Assembly: GCA_014925825.1 (NCBI GenBank)
Contig: JACGCK010000209.1
Location: forward strand, 1 to 64,000
From: Pholiota molesta
Lineage: Eukaryota; Basidiomycota; Agaricomycetes; Agaricales; Strophariaceae
DNA: 64,000 nucleotides
Direction: 5' to 3'
In this document: piece after piece, positions 11,040 to 22,659 of the stretch
How the letters are laid out: the number at the start of each line of letters is the position of its first letter
How positions within the stretch are numbered: position 1 is the first letter of the stretch
Program-made: the position numbers and the translations under genes
Notes under the pieces: generated by a model
Databases searched by the model: none
Seen by the model: only the letters and a program-made list of their open reading frames with translations
What the model was told of the DNA's origin: nothing

Positions 11040-13422
11040 CTCGTGCGCTCAATCCTACTTTGGGGTCCAAAGGGCGGTGGGATTGAGTCTACGCCTTACT
11101 GTTCACAGTGTGTCATAGAATCAAGTCTATTGTAGTCCCGCAAAGTAGACTTTTAATCCTACATAATTATCAATCCTACGGAGTTCCTTTGGATTATTAT
11201 CCAAGTTGATAGACTATGTTAAATGGTAGGATTAAGCATATAATATTAGAAACAAGCCTATTTTAATCCAATGTAATCAATCCTATCATTGATTACTTAA
11301 CTAGGTACACTAATAATTCTATATAATCCTAGGAATGAGATATAGCGCATATAGGATTGGTATTGGTGACAAAGTAAGCCTAGCACAAGCCTACCCGATA
11401 ATCCTATTGATAAGCCTATTCTATGGTAGGAATAAGCCTAGGGTACTTAGGCTTAGGATAGGCTTATGGGTAGGTTTTAGGCAACAAACAGCTTTCATGC
11501 CTGCATTTCGGCCCTTGTGAATGGTTGGTGACGAAACGACGATGAAACACAAATAAAACATACCAACTCCAAAAATGCATCTTGGATGTTATATCTGTAG
11601 CAGTCAAATCAGCTAGATGCAGGCGGAGTTATGCCACAGATAAACGTACTAAAAGCACGAAATTAATAAGGGAATGACACGTACGAGTTGGATGGTGAAG
11701 GTCTGATGTGGGAGGAAGGCGTCAATAAATTTACCAGCTGGGTCTTATATAGTTTTATTTCCGAGCCACAGCCGTGACTTTGCAGTGGCACCCAAGCCCT
11801 GGCCCATAACGATTATAGTACTACGTCACAATAAGGCAGCATCTATATGGCCTTGATCCATTTCCTGACAATAGAATCCATCGGGTGGAGGGCCAGCATG
11901 GTAGATCATGTGACAACGGAATGCCTCTCAACTTCGCGTCGAAGATTCGAACTCAACTTCGCGTCCACCTCCTAAGTACTACCAAGCGCATGAGAGTAGC
12001 CCCAGGCCAATTTTTTATACTGTAAGTCTTATCTTTGGCGGATCGATCGAGCTCGCGCCCGGGCTCTCGATCTGCCTGATGCCACTTGGAAGATTGCTCA
12101 TCCACTCTTTATTCATGTACAATCACCTTCCCACTCGAACGACGTGTGTGTTTTCCAACTGGCAAACCCCTTGGCCACCTACAACGCTCCGCAGGGACAT
12201 CGCAGCCAAAGATGGCGACGATGGAGGCTCGCCACTCCCACACCCTGCTGCTCTCCGTCGCTCTCGACGACGACGACGAGAATTCCGGGCGCTCGCGACG
12301 AAGGACCTCAACCGAAGATCGGATGAATGGGCAACGCGAGGCGCCAGCCCGCTCGAGCGTATATACGGTACGTCGGCGCTCATTGCAACGGCATGCCGCA
12401 ACGCTGACGACGTGTTTGACGCGCCATGGTCGATGTCGACGTGTTCCGTATGAGCACCAGCAAAGCACCAGGCCTATCGTTCCATGCCACGGGATGCGTC
12501 GGTGGCTACCAGGGGAAATTAACGTGAGCTTCCTTCCGTTGTCCTACATCCGTGCTTACCTCGCCCCTGCCAGCGCCTCGCCATGCACCACTCTCCTCGA
12601 CGCCTACCGACTCATCGGCCGCCGACGCGCACCCGCCGGCTCTCATCGCCCCTTCTCATCTGCGTCGTTCGCGAAGGATGAGCGCGCAAAGATTATTGCC
12701 AGTCGCCTGATCTCGCAAGACTTTGACGCGTGCATCACATCGTACGAGATGTGCCTCATCGAGCAGGGCACGCTGAAGAAAACCTTGTTCGAGTATCATC
12801 ATCGACGAGGCGCACCGGGTCAAGAACGTGGATAGCGTGCTCCCGCAGATCGTGCGCAACTTCTCGTCATGCGGGCGGCTGGGATCGCCGCGCGCAGTGG
12901 CAGGGCGCGACGTGCTCGCAAGGCGGATGGCGCTGCCGGATGGCGCAGTGGGCGCCACTACCCTTGCGTAGGACAATGGCGGTCTGGTGTGGGTGGGCTG
13001 CACAGGCAATAAGAGAATCTCAAAGGGGAGGACAAACGAGCATGCAGACGGCAGGGAGGATGCTGCAAGCCTTGCACTTACCGTCTACACGTACAACCAG
13101 CGCTGCATATGCAGCGCTCTGCGGCGTGGAGACGCGAAAGTGAAATATGATTATGTAGACTAAGATGGTATCATTACTCCTACTGCCAACTACTGCTAGA
13201 ATCAATCCAAAGCGGGTCGAGAGTAGGATTCAACTGAATGGCCTTTAGGATTATTTGTAGGCTTAAATGGTAGAGTTAATCCTACTGTAAATCAATACCA
13301 AGTAGGCTCGATCAGGATAGGATTAAATTTATTGGTCATCTTAGGCTTGTCTTGACTATGAAACAAAGGATATACTTAATCCTACCGCCCTTGAGGAGAT
13401 AAGCTAGGATTAAGAGAACGAG
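11040..13422. mobile_element. Non-autonomous TIR element carrying host gene sequence
   Basis: About 50 bp at the two ends are imperfect inverted repeats. The left end reads CTCGTGCGCTCAATCCTA and the complement of the right end reads CTCGTTCTCTTAATCCTA; both continue to a shared CAAGGGCGGT-like block (AAAGGGCGGT on the left). Each end can also fold on itself (AATCCTA against TAGGATT). AATCCTA and TAGGATT motifs recur through the outer about 450 bp at each side. The middle (about 12.0-13.1 kb) is GC-rich and holds a piece of an ISWI-type gene. No transposase is seen. A target-site duplication could not be fixed: CTGTCTCAA before and CTGATATCA after are only partly alike. It lies wholly inside an intron of the MYND gene. 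Confidence 0.6.
12655..12900 (+). pseudogene. ISWI/SNF2-family ATPase fragment inside the TIR element
   Basis: One frame reads IASRLISQDFDACITSYEMC followed by LIEQGTLKKT. The next frame reads SSIIIDEAHRVKNVDSVLPQ and then IVRNFSSCGRLGSP. Together these are helicase motifs Ia to II of an ISWI-type chromatin remodeller, including the DEAH box. A one-base shift near 12790 separates them. No other ATPase motif is recognisable, so this is a captured, non-functional exon piece. Confidence 0.75.
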
Positions 13423-13899
13423 CTGATATCACTGTCTTTGTCCCAATAAATTTGATTCATTCTATATTATCTCAGACGGAGAGGCAGAAGTTGAGACCAT
13501 AACGAAAAAAGTCTGCGCATTGTGCACAAGTCCCGGCAAGCCAGACCTAAAACTATGCGCGGCGTGCTTGCAGATACCCTACTGCTCGAGGGAATCTCAG
13601 AAGAACGACTGGACATACCATAAGCTCGAGTGCAAGGCCAAAAAATAATTTCGAAAGCGGCAGTGTAGAACGCATTGCACAGTTCCTACGGATGTTGTTT
13701 CCCATATAAATATATACGTGCTTGGAATGCGTGAAACGTTGGCATAATATACTTTGCTACAATATGATAAGATAATAATAATAAAACTGCGAAACACGTA
13801 GGTGAGCGACCCGCTCTAAAACTAATTCTTGGCCAACGTGTATAGCAACATCTCCCTCTGATCGATCCAAGTATTCGTTCATTGCGCGAATGGTCTTCA

Positions 13900-14115
13900 G
13901 CGTCCATTTCGGTATGAATACGATATCCTTCGCATGCGTTCAAATAAAATTCGCCTTGTTGTGTCGGATCGACCAAAAAAAAATTGGCGAGGAGAACTTT
14001 GCCCTGAAAACAGCGCGCAGGGATGGTTGGAAGGATGGCGCATTTTCCTGACCCAGCAGGACCATAGAGCCAAAGTATGAGCGCTTCCGGATCATTTCTC
14101 CCAAACATCCACCCC
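13900..14115 (-). pseudogene. NACHT-type NTPase fragment
   Basis: Minus-strand frame reads ALILWLYGPAGSGKCAILPT and then PARCFQGKVLLANFFLVDPT. This is a P-loop with the hydrophobic lead and following strand typical of the large basidiomycete NACHT family (STAND NTPases). There is no downstream Walker B, WD or TPR part, and the frame runs into unrelated sequence. It is only a relic of the nucleotide-binding start. Confidence 0.6.
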
Positions 14116-14289
14116 CTGAGCTACTATAGGACGGCGACATGCGTACTTGAGTGCCATTGGGAGGATCAAAGCGGGCGCTGGAGCTGTGGAAAGCACTGGG
14201 CGCAGGTGAGAGCCCCAAGGGAGCGCGCACCAAGCGCGCACAGCAGGTGATGAGATCGTGTGAACAATAATTCAAAAGCCGCCAGACGA

Positions 14290-15125
14290 CATGATTGGCT
14301 GGCAGTGGCACCTCTACGATGACGCTTACCGTCGCCCACCTCGAGCAGGTCAAGCACGCCGTCATCTGCAATCCGTAGGCAAAGACAAAACACGCTCACG
14401 ACGTCGCCTTCATCACCCCCTTCGTCGAGCCAGAGAACCCGATATGTCTTCCTTCGCGCCCAAGCTCCACGAGCTTCTCTCTACGCGCTCTCTCCCGTCC
14501 GCGCTGTCCTCGCCCGCGACGTGTGTGCGTTGGTCTGTGAGGCCCCCGATGTCGTTCGCCCAGCGCTTGGGGCTGTATAGATTCTAGAACACGCGCTCGC
14601 GGGTTGTGCAGATGAGGAGAGATGTCTTCGTGTCCGTGAGTGCCCTCCTCTAACACCGCTACCGCCTGCTTATCGCGATCATCTAGTAAACCGAGGCCAT
14701 TGACCTCTCTCTGCTCCTTTATCTCCACCACCCACTACAGGACCCTGAACTGCAGCTTCGACTGCAGCTTTGACGTCGTCGACGCTCCGCAATCCGCAAT
14801 CCGCCCTGGTCACGGTATGGGTGCTACCTGCTACACGGGCAAGTCGGCCGTGTTTTCGCCTATTGCGACATTGTCCGCTGGTGTGGAGGGCTCTGTACTG
14901 GGCGCAGGCGAAGCTGGCAGGCGGCCACCGTCTCTTCACTGGAGGTGTTTCCTATGGCTAGCGCTAGTTCGGCTCGAAGGATTTTCAAGTAAGTAAGTAA
15001 TTCTCCCCCGTTTTCTAGCTTGTGTGATATATCGTATTATTTAGCTCGTCGAAGGCGTTCTAAACGAACTCGACACCCTCGAGAAGGGAACCCCAGGCTA
15101 GCAGATCACTTGAGACGTGGAAACA
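14290..15125 (+). pseudogene. Relic 2 of the ARMC8/Vid28-like gene (5' part)
   Basis: Matches the N-terminal exons of the gene at 54965-59257 in the opposite orientation. It begins with ATG then LTVAHLEQVKHAVICNP, continues with KTKHAHDVAFITPFVEPENP, and goes on at the DNA level through the Ala-rich armadillo exon, the exon starting ACCGAGGCC, and the exon starting CTCGT(C/G)GAAG near 15047. Stops and shifts are frequent. It covers about the part missing from relic 1, so the two may be halves of one ancient copy that was later inverted and separated. Confidence 0.7.
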
Positions 15126-16099
15126 GACAGAAAGGTGCATCTATTCTTCCCTCGTCTCTGCTCCAGCCATCTTATTCTCTCTTCGCGTTGTGACTAGACG
15201 TGGATCTGATACCTTAATATTCCGCAGTATTCTTCCCTCCATTCTGTCTCCTACTCGTCGCGTCGTCTGATTGTTGCTTTCTCCCGCGTTAACAGCTCCC
15301 CAACCACTGCGACGAAGAATATTATCCAGCAAAAGCCGCTCTTCGGATGCGCGGATTGCCACGTTGCTGCGGTGCGCATTTGTTACCTCTCATTTGTTCG
15401 CGTCTCTCCGTTTCGCATCGCGGCTTCTCAGCCCACACAGTTGCGGACCCGCCACGAGCCGCTCGAGGCGTCCTTTTGGCCTGCGCGCGATGGAAGTAGT
15501 AGGTTCTTCTCGGCGAGCGCGAGCGCAGTCTGCCTAAGTTTCTCCTTTCTGTATCATCCCGAAAGATTTCTTTGCTTTACTTGCGTTACTGCTGTCTGTG
15601 ATACGCGCCGCCGCCGCCGCGCGGCTGCTTGATATCGATGCCCGGGTTGCCGACTGAGACCGCGCGCCTGTCGTGTGCCTCCAAATATTGTCTTCCGTAC
15701 TCCTGAGCTGCTGTTCACCATCCCTGCATGGCGCGCTTGTGGGTGACGGAGGCTCTGGGCCCGTGCTGGTGTATGGCGCCTATGATGTACGGGTGACGGT
15801 GGCTGGACGGGGTGCCGCGTGTTGATGTGCGATGCGCGCGAACGATGGAGGAGACCGTGCTATGGATGCTGGACTGTATCTGTATCGTTGACCGGCTGCG
15901 TCCTAATGCGAATCCGCAACGTAGTATCAAGGCTCAGATCTCAGATGTGAATACGGCCGAGGGTGTGTAATCCATGTTATTTCGCATAAGTTCGATTATG
16001 TTTCGATGTTTTCAATGGTACTGCCTTCGACGTTCATGTTTTCATTCACATTGGGACTGACGACACTATACGCTCCGCGTTTTGTGGACGCGCCATCTG
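15126..16099. other. Intergenic, nothing recognised
   Basis: GC-rich start, AT-rich end. Several short overlapping frames exist on both strands with no motif, and no repeat or RNA gene is identified. Confidence 0.4.
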
Positions 16100-17200
16100 C
16101 CATTAAAGATGAGAAGGCCTTTGAGCACGATACAACACATTGAAAGTACAGTTATGGTCCATATGTGCACGTCGCAGGCAGGGCCACAACATAAGACTGT
16201 AATAACGTGGCTGTTCGCGAGAAACACTGGGACCGAAGTCGAACCTATCCAGTCCGGCCTGGCCAACGTGATCCATTAATTCCTCTACCACCCACCGAAA
16301 CCACGTTCTTCGACAGATGTTCGTACGCGCCATGGGGCGCCATGATTCTACTTCCCGTTTCCTCGCATACGACAGGCGGCGCGGCGTGAGATAGACCGAG
16401 AATGTGCTGACGTGCCAGAGTTCCTGTCCAAAGGTGTGATAACGTAGGTCTCAGGGTGCAACGGTACACGTTGAGGCTTCGAAGGGAAGATGCGTAGGTG
16501 GAGAGCTTGCGAAAGTAAGTAGCAGAGATCTGATCTCGTTCTCAGTGAGCGCGTGGAGGCGATCTTTGGAACGTTTCCGTTTATTCCAGGAAACGAACGT
16601 GAATCCATTCAATACATTCATGACATTGACGCGAGGAAGAAAATCGACATGCGGCGATCAAAGACTTGACATGGCTGGAATAGGACACATAGTATAGCAG
16701 GAAAAAGTACACGCAAGGGGCGCGACAGAGTGGCGCGCGGATGGGGCCATGGTACATCACGAGAGAGAACTCCTGAGTCGAGTGGGTGTAGACGACGTGA
16801 CATGTTGACCAAACGTTGACAGTCGACTTCGTCGTGGCCTTATGGTTTGTGCGCATGCCTGCAACTTCGCTCGGCTATGTCGAAGTACATGTTGGACACC
16901 TGTACATATTGTCGAGTCAGTACAAAGTGCCTATTCCATGAAGAATACTTATATTAGCACCTGATCGTAACATGAGGACGTTCGTCATCTACTTATCTCA
17001 CACTATCTGGCGACACTCAACTTCATACAGATCTCCCCTGCACCCATTGACACCGCACGGACGAATCGGACGATGGGTCCTCCTTTATTTACATACATAT
17101 TCTCGAACCATGTTTCTCGTGCTTCCCTCTTTTCAACGTCGCGTTGCTCATTCCTGGTGACGGATGCTCTACAGGACTGATATATAATCACTTTTGAATA
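16100..17200 (+). repeat. Duplicated spacer, copy A of the local unit
   Basis: Non-coding sequence similar along its length to 19370-20600. Shared marks are the GTACACGC(A)AGGG stretch near 16708 and 20120, the GGGACCGAAGT block near 16228 and 19494, and the CCAGGAAACG/CCAAGAAACG block near 16588 and 20003. Its end (near 17090-17160) also resembles the sequence just upstream of MAG paralogue 2 (21145-21215). This marks it as the 5' spacer of the repeated unit whose MAG gene is missing here. Confidence 0.6.
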
Positions 17201-17975
17201 CGTAGACCATAGACTGTATAGGTAAATGGAGTGCCCTTGTTTATTTCTTATATGGGACGATGGAATACGTGAGGAGCGCACAATCATCGGGAGTGATTTT
17301 ACATACTCAATTTGACAATACAAGGTTTGTACGGTAGGAGGCTCATTCAAAAAAGAAAAAAGAATGCGATCCGTTTCTATGTACGTCATGTAACGTTGCT
17401 AAATTGCTTGGACGAAGAAATACGTGAGCGATGTACAGACACCTGGAATGGAATAAGTCATTTGTAACTTTACAACTTTACATACGCAGTTTGATGCTAA
17501 GTGGTTTCAAGTTGGGAGATACCTATAAAAAGCAATACAATCCACATTTTCGTTTGTATACAGTATGTGAAAAGATAACGATTGACTTTATCTGACACAT
17601 GATCGCCTAATCTCGGTGCTATGTAACAGATCTAAACACCCAAATCAAGATTGCCTACGGTTGGGTTCATTTCTAGAAATTGTGCCTTTATGTTCAAGCA
17701 ACTATTAATCGATCGTAGTAGAACTCATTCCTCGCTCGAAACTTTAATTGAGGTGTGGTGAGAACATGCGACGGAATCGGTGTATAAAATGTCCGAGTAA
17801 GAATTACACATAAAAGTTTTTGATTATTTCAACTTACCTCGATTAGATCTCTTGTTTGGTAATATGGAGGAGAAGAAAAGCGGGATAACCGAGAATTTCT
17901 TCCTACCTTTTACACGCCAGTAACCTTTGCGAGCCCGCTGACTGCTCATTCATCTATATGACACGCCCTCGGGAC

Positions 17976-19007
17976 ATGCGCCCATTGGAGCTCAGTCCCT
18001 CAGCACTCAGCAACTCCGAGTTCGATTTATACACCACTAGCCTGCATTCCGCAGTCAGAGATTCCGGCGATGACATGCGGGAATATTCCGATGGGGAGGG
18101 AGGATTTTACTATGATGATGTGGCCATCGGAAAGGGCAGTATCAGGAATTGGTTGCGCGACAATTATGACCATGTTCCCGTCGCTGCCATGTATAAGGTG
18201 TGCAGCTCATACCTCCGCGGTCTCATTCTTCGAGGTGGATCTTCTGAGCTGATTGGCATGATAGATTTTGAGAATGTTCTTTCCAGCATCACAGATGGAT
18301 AGAAACGTTTCTGGCCATGTATTTTTTGCTATCCTTCGGTTGGTTGTTCACGTGGAAAACGGTGAACGGCTCAGACGTTCACTGGTCTTTGTCCAAGGTA
18401 CAAGTCCTATTATTAACACATAATAAGATTTGCTGGACTAATTACTTTCTAACATCTCGTTTTAGCCACTCCCTTACGACCAGGACGAGGAGTAGGAAAT
18501 CACACTGTAAGAGTGACCTCACAGATCGGTAAGCCGTTCACATCTTTAGCAGTAAGTAGGTTCCATTTATCTTACCAGCTATTAGACAACACGAGGAAGA
18601 GGAAGCGCCGTTCCGACAACAACTGGGACCACGAGGAATACGATCCAGATGATCGAGACAATTCTGAGAAGGAAGATCGCCCAAAGAAAAAAATTTAGAA
18701 AAAGCATACCCCGAAATCTGTTGTGCTTGCCCAAAATTCTCCGCTTCGCTGCCAACGATGCATTAATGCGAAGGTTGACTGTATCATCAACCCCACCCAT
18801 ATTGTCGACCTAATGAAATGGAAAGACACACCCGGTTGGAAGAGCCGTCCCAGAGGTACCTTGTGCGAATGCTGCCGCGAGAAAAAAAAGTCCTGCAGGC
18901 TCCCCGGGATGGCAACGAAGGCCATGAACGGCACTCCGAGGCAAACTATGGCGCGTGAATGGGGCGCTATGGTAATGTGTGCGTTGAAGTATCTTTGGCA
19001 GAAATGA
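17976..19007 (+). pseudogene. EH-domain / basic / zinc-cluster protein, copy 1 (internal stop)
   Basis: Exons 17976-18197, 18265-18397, 18466-18528 and 18586 onward. Exons 1-2 match the EH domain of the gene at 35312: MRPLELSPSALSNSEFDLYT at the N-terminus, then IRNWLRDNYDHVP, ILRMFFPAS and FFAILRLVVHVENG. Exon 4 is strongly basic/acidic (RKRKRRS, DRPKKKI), as in nuclear-localisation segments. An in-frame TAG at 18696-18698 ends this part. The same frame then runs on to 19007 with a cysteine cluster (RCQRCINAKVDC, 27-residue linker, CECCREKKKSC). Copy 2 reads through this point, so the stop splits a formerly continuous 279-residue protein. A shortened EH plus basic product is possible. Confidence 0.7.
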
Positions 19008-19369
19008 GCACTGAAGAAAAGGAGAACCAAGGTTGAGGATGGTGCACTAGGAATCGGCATGTATAACAGTTGATATGAGTATTTTGATCGTCTGCTCCTC
19101 TCTCAGTCCACCTTCTACAAACATAAATGTCTATTTTGGCACACTTGACTCCAATGTTGCCTAACTAACAATTTGTTCACCCCAGCTCCAGCACATGGAT
19201 ATCCTCTCCGACGTTGAATGAGCGTGGATGCTATCGCCTTCCTAATTTGGAACATGTGCTATCGCCCTCCTAGTTTGGAACATACGAGGATCGCTGAAAC
19301 GCTGTGAGAATGAACTATAAGTATGAATAGGCTACCTGAAGTTCGAGTTTTTTTTTTGCGCGAGACCCA
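19008..19369. other. Intergenic with a short duplicated motif
   Basis: Contains two near-identical 27-bp stretches (TGCTATCGCC...TTTGGAACAT) at about 19228 and 19257. No coding signal is seen. Confidence 0.5.
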
Positions 19370-20600
19370 AAACACGATACAGCGCATTGTAAGTATACTC
19401 GTTATGGTGCATATTTATGGATGCGGTGCACGTCGCAGGGCCCCAACGTCAGCCTGATAACGCAGTGGTGCGCGAGGCAGCGCTGAAAACACGGGGACCG
19501 AAGTTGAGCCTATCCGGTGCTGCCTGGCCAACAGTCATGAAACCCACTGCATCACGTTGCCGGCCATCGAAACGACGTCCTTCGTCAAACGATGATGTGA
19601 GGCAACATTTAATTCGCGATACAAAATACAGGGCATTGCTATTGCCGAGAAACATAATTTTACTATAGCAAGCCATATACCAGCACCAGTGACAGCCCAC
19701 TCGCCAGCTTCATACGACGCCCCAAGTCGGCGATGCTCGGGTGCAGGGCGCTCTACCCATAGAATACATACGCCATGGTTCTACTTTCCCACACAGGACA
19801 GGCGGAGCAGCATGAGCTACGGTCGTGCCCAGGTTACTGTCCAGAGATGCGATAGATAACGTAGGTCTCGTGGCTGGATGTTAAACGTCGAAGAGGAAGA
19901 TGAGCAAGGGAAAGGTCGCCAAAGCGGCAGAGGACTAATCCTGTTCTTAGTGAGAGTACGATGGCTATCTAATGCCTATCTTTAAAAAATTCTGGCCATT
20001 CCAAGAAACGGCCGTTGATTCATGAATGACATGAGGGAGAGAATCAACAAGCTACGATCGGATTTCAAAGAGAGCTAACACGGCTGGGACTAAAAAGACG
20101 CATATGATAGCAAAAAAAAGTACACGCAGGGCGCGCTGTTCATTGATGCACGGGTGGGGCTACGGCGTATAACGAGTGGGAGGGATTGGGTAGGCCAAGA
20201 GCATGGAATTGAGTCGAGGAGACGAATCAGACCAAAATCAGACGATGCAAGGTGACCAGGACGTGACTGTTTTGTTGACATGTGATGATGTGACCTGGTC
20301 CGTGCGCTTCACCTTGGCTTCACCTCTTGCTCCGTCCAGCTAGTTTGTCGACAATTGGACTGCATGTTGGGCGTCTAGAATGGTGTCGACGGCACTCTTT
20401 ACATAGCTGACAACATTCAGCTTCATACGGGTCCCAACCACATCCACCTTAGACGATGGATCCATCTGGGCTCTGGGTTCATTCACGTTCATTAATGTGC
20501 ATCGTGCACGCTCCAGCGCAAGCAATCAGACTCTTCCATATGAAGGTACTTATCGTTCGATCCCCGTGTATAGAATGGGGGTGATATTGACAAGAGTACT
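19370..20600 (+). repeat. Duplicated spacer, copy B of the local unit
   Basis: Diverged second copy of the spacer at 16100-17200; see that entry for the shared blocks. It precedes MAG paralogue 2 and so shows the original order spacer then MAG. The rest of the stretch up to 21250 has no gene that I can support. Confidence 0.6.
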
Positions 20601-21251
20601 AAGCCTCATCGAGACGATAGGCGAGGCTTGAGCTTGGAAGGTTAAACGGAACATTGACGCCACAAACTGCCCAGCTCAGATCTGTCATACCTCCATCCGC
20701 GTATTCGTATCAACACTCTGTGCGCCATTACGCACCTAAACATTCGTCTTTTCTGAGATAGACTCTCGTACTTTCTGCGCGACGGATGTTCTGGAACACG
20801 TCCCAGATGTATGCCACACCTAGTAAGTACCAAGCTCATCCCAGCCTGCCCAGGCCAAGCCCGCTGACACACACACTATCCAAGCTCTCCAAGCACTGCC
20901 TGCATCGATGCTTGGCCTTGGCTTCCTACCTACGCGCGATATTGTATTGGCTCTTCAGCTGATTCTACATGTTCTTGGGCTCTTGGAGGTCGATGAAATG
21001 AAAAACATGCGCTGCGCCTGCTCGGCGTGCAGCTGGCGTTGTGTTGGCAGTTCTGCCTCCAGGGCGAGCCTGATTCGTCTGTTTGGCAGTTATATTGCTG
21101 GTGCTTTTGTTCCAGGCATACCAGCGTTCTTTGTCCTCCGCCACCTACATATTCTCGAATTGTGTTGCTCGTTCTTCCCTCTATTCGACGACGCGCCGCT
21201 CGCTCCTTTTGGCGCTCATTATCGCTCTACCTTAATCACATATACCGTTCG

Positions 21252-21258
21252 TATATAA
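21252..21258 (+). promoter_or_regulatory. TATA box of MAG paralogue 2
   Basis: TATATAA, 44 bp upstream of the ATG at 21302. Similar boxes lie 55-61 bp upstream of the TAP-like genes. Confidence 0.5.
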
Positions 21259-21301
21259 CGCTGTCGTACCTCGCCTCACACACTCCTACCCACCAGTTCA
21301 A

Positions 21302-22659
21302 ATGCCCTTCGCCGTCACCGCCGCCATCCTCATTGCTTTTGTCACTCTCGGTGCAGCGCAAGAGATTACTGGTACTTATCCGCCTGTCCCGCTCGCATCT
21401 AAAGGGCCATTTGCGTATCCCAGCGGTATTGTGCGTCTCTATCCCTTCCTTCCGTCTCCTCTCCTTTCTGCCGTCGATTGATGCTGAAGATAGCCTTTTA
21501 CTTCAGCCGTACAAAGTTGACACCGATGTCGGCTTGATCCGTGGCACCCAGCTCGGGTACAACATCTGCAACTCCACCACCGAAACCCAACAATCGCTCT
21601 GCCAGACCGCATGGCTGAACTCCATCGACGGTACGCCCCAATCCCTACTCTCTCCAGCGCTCAATCTGAACTCCACCCCACTCCTCCTTTATAGACTTCT
21701 GCCTCTGGGCCCCCGCCGAGCCCGGCCACAACGTCGGCGACATCGAGGGGTCGATGATCGCGTGGTGCACGAAGCCCGGGCACGGCACGCGCCTCATCCC
21801 CGCGGGCGCGCTCACGGGCGTGCAGTTCACGAAGACGCCGGACTACGTCCAAGTCGTGGGCTTCTTCGACCAGACGCAGGTCAACATGGTCGCGGGGGAC
21901 TACGGCGGTGAGATGGACCCGCACGGCGCGGATCTCGTACGTTCGCTTTCCGGTGTATCTGTTCCATATAAGCCACTGACTCTGTTCGCTTTTCTCGACT
22001 ACTACTAGCGCGGCAACCCCATGGGCGGCATCATCTACTCCGACAAATTCACCGGCTCGCCCATCCAAGCGATCGAATGGCACAAGCAAGTCCCCCCCCC
22101 CCTACCTCCCCCTCCCACACGCTAACCCCTCCCCAGCTTCATCGGCTCCAACTCATTCTGCCTCAAAGCGTGCGACCCCGCGGGCCCAAACGCAGCCCAC
22201 TTCTGCGAGCACATCTACGACCGCATCGGGTGCGCGTACAACGCGCCCAACGCCGCCCGGGACCGCGTCTTCGAATCATGCGCCGGGGACTCCCAGGACT
22301 TCCCCGGCGTGTACACCGCCGAAAACGCGAACGGCACCGCGACGCTGACGCTGACCTACCACCAGCCGCCGGAGTCGCTGGGCGCGATCACGAGCGTGCC
22401 GTACACCGCGCGCGTGCCGGCGTCGAGCAGCTGCCGGGTGTATGAGAGCGCGGCGCTGTATTCTGGGCTGCCGAGTGCGGTGGGGGCGAGCAGCACGACG
22501 GGGGCGGGGGCTACGGGTGGTGGGAGCGTGAGGCCGGGGGCGACGACGGGGTCGGCAGCGGCGGCGCAGGCTACGAGTACGTCTGGTGCGTCGGCGCTGG
22601 CGGTGTCGGGCTGCGCTGTCGGTGGTGTCGTGCTGCTGGCCGCTGTGCTTGTCGCGTAG
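21302..22659 (+). CDS. Secreted GPI-anchor-type protein, 'macrofage activating glycoprotein' family, paralogue 2
   Basis: Five exons (21302-21430, 21507-21630, 21695-21936, 22009-22085, 22137-22659) give 364 residues. A signal peptide (MPFAVTAAILIAFVTLGAAQ) is followed by the family blocks PYKVDTDVG, QLGYNICNSTT, DFCLWAP, MIAWCTKPGHGTR, GEMDPHGAD, and the Cys-rich FCLKACDPAGPNAAHFCEHI. The tail is Ser/Thr/Ala-rich with a C-terminal hydrophobic segment suited to GPI anchoring. Intron 4 starts GCAAGT rather than GT, with a normal CAG end; phase and alignment with paralogue 1 require this GC donor. It lies between spacer copy B and a TAP-like gene on the same strand. Its function is inferred only from the family. 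Confidence 0.9.

Larger units (their letters stand above)
10238..13648 (+). pseudogene. MYND zinc-finger protein gene with premature stop and a 2.46-kb intron
   Basis: Exon 1 (10238-11012) begins MPLLLDPLETIVRNVLITP and runs through an uncharacterised basidiomycete N-terminal region. An in-frame TAG at 10691-10693 follows VDLSFQ; the frame then continues as ADEIEHVVKEVYK, so the stop is probably a point change. Exon 2 (13476-13648) follows in matching phase and encodes the MYND finger: CALC, LCAAC, YCSRESQ, and HKLEC, then a stop. MYND fingers bind proline-rich partner proteins. The intron between them (11013-13475) is about 40 times the local norm because it holds a TIR element. Unless the stop is an assembly error or is read through, only a 151-residue N-terminal fragment is made. 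Confidence 0.7.

Noticed and set aside
11031..13431. A 9-bp target duplication (Mutator type) for the TIR element
   Set aside because: CTGTCTCAA and CTGATATCA agree at too few positions to claim; the superfamily is left open.
21027..21911. 294-codon plus-strand frame over MAG 2
   Set aside because: It reads through the promoter and introns; only the piece PYKVDTDVG matches the real exon 2.
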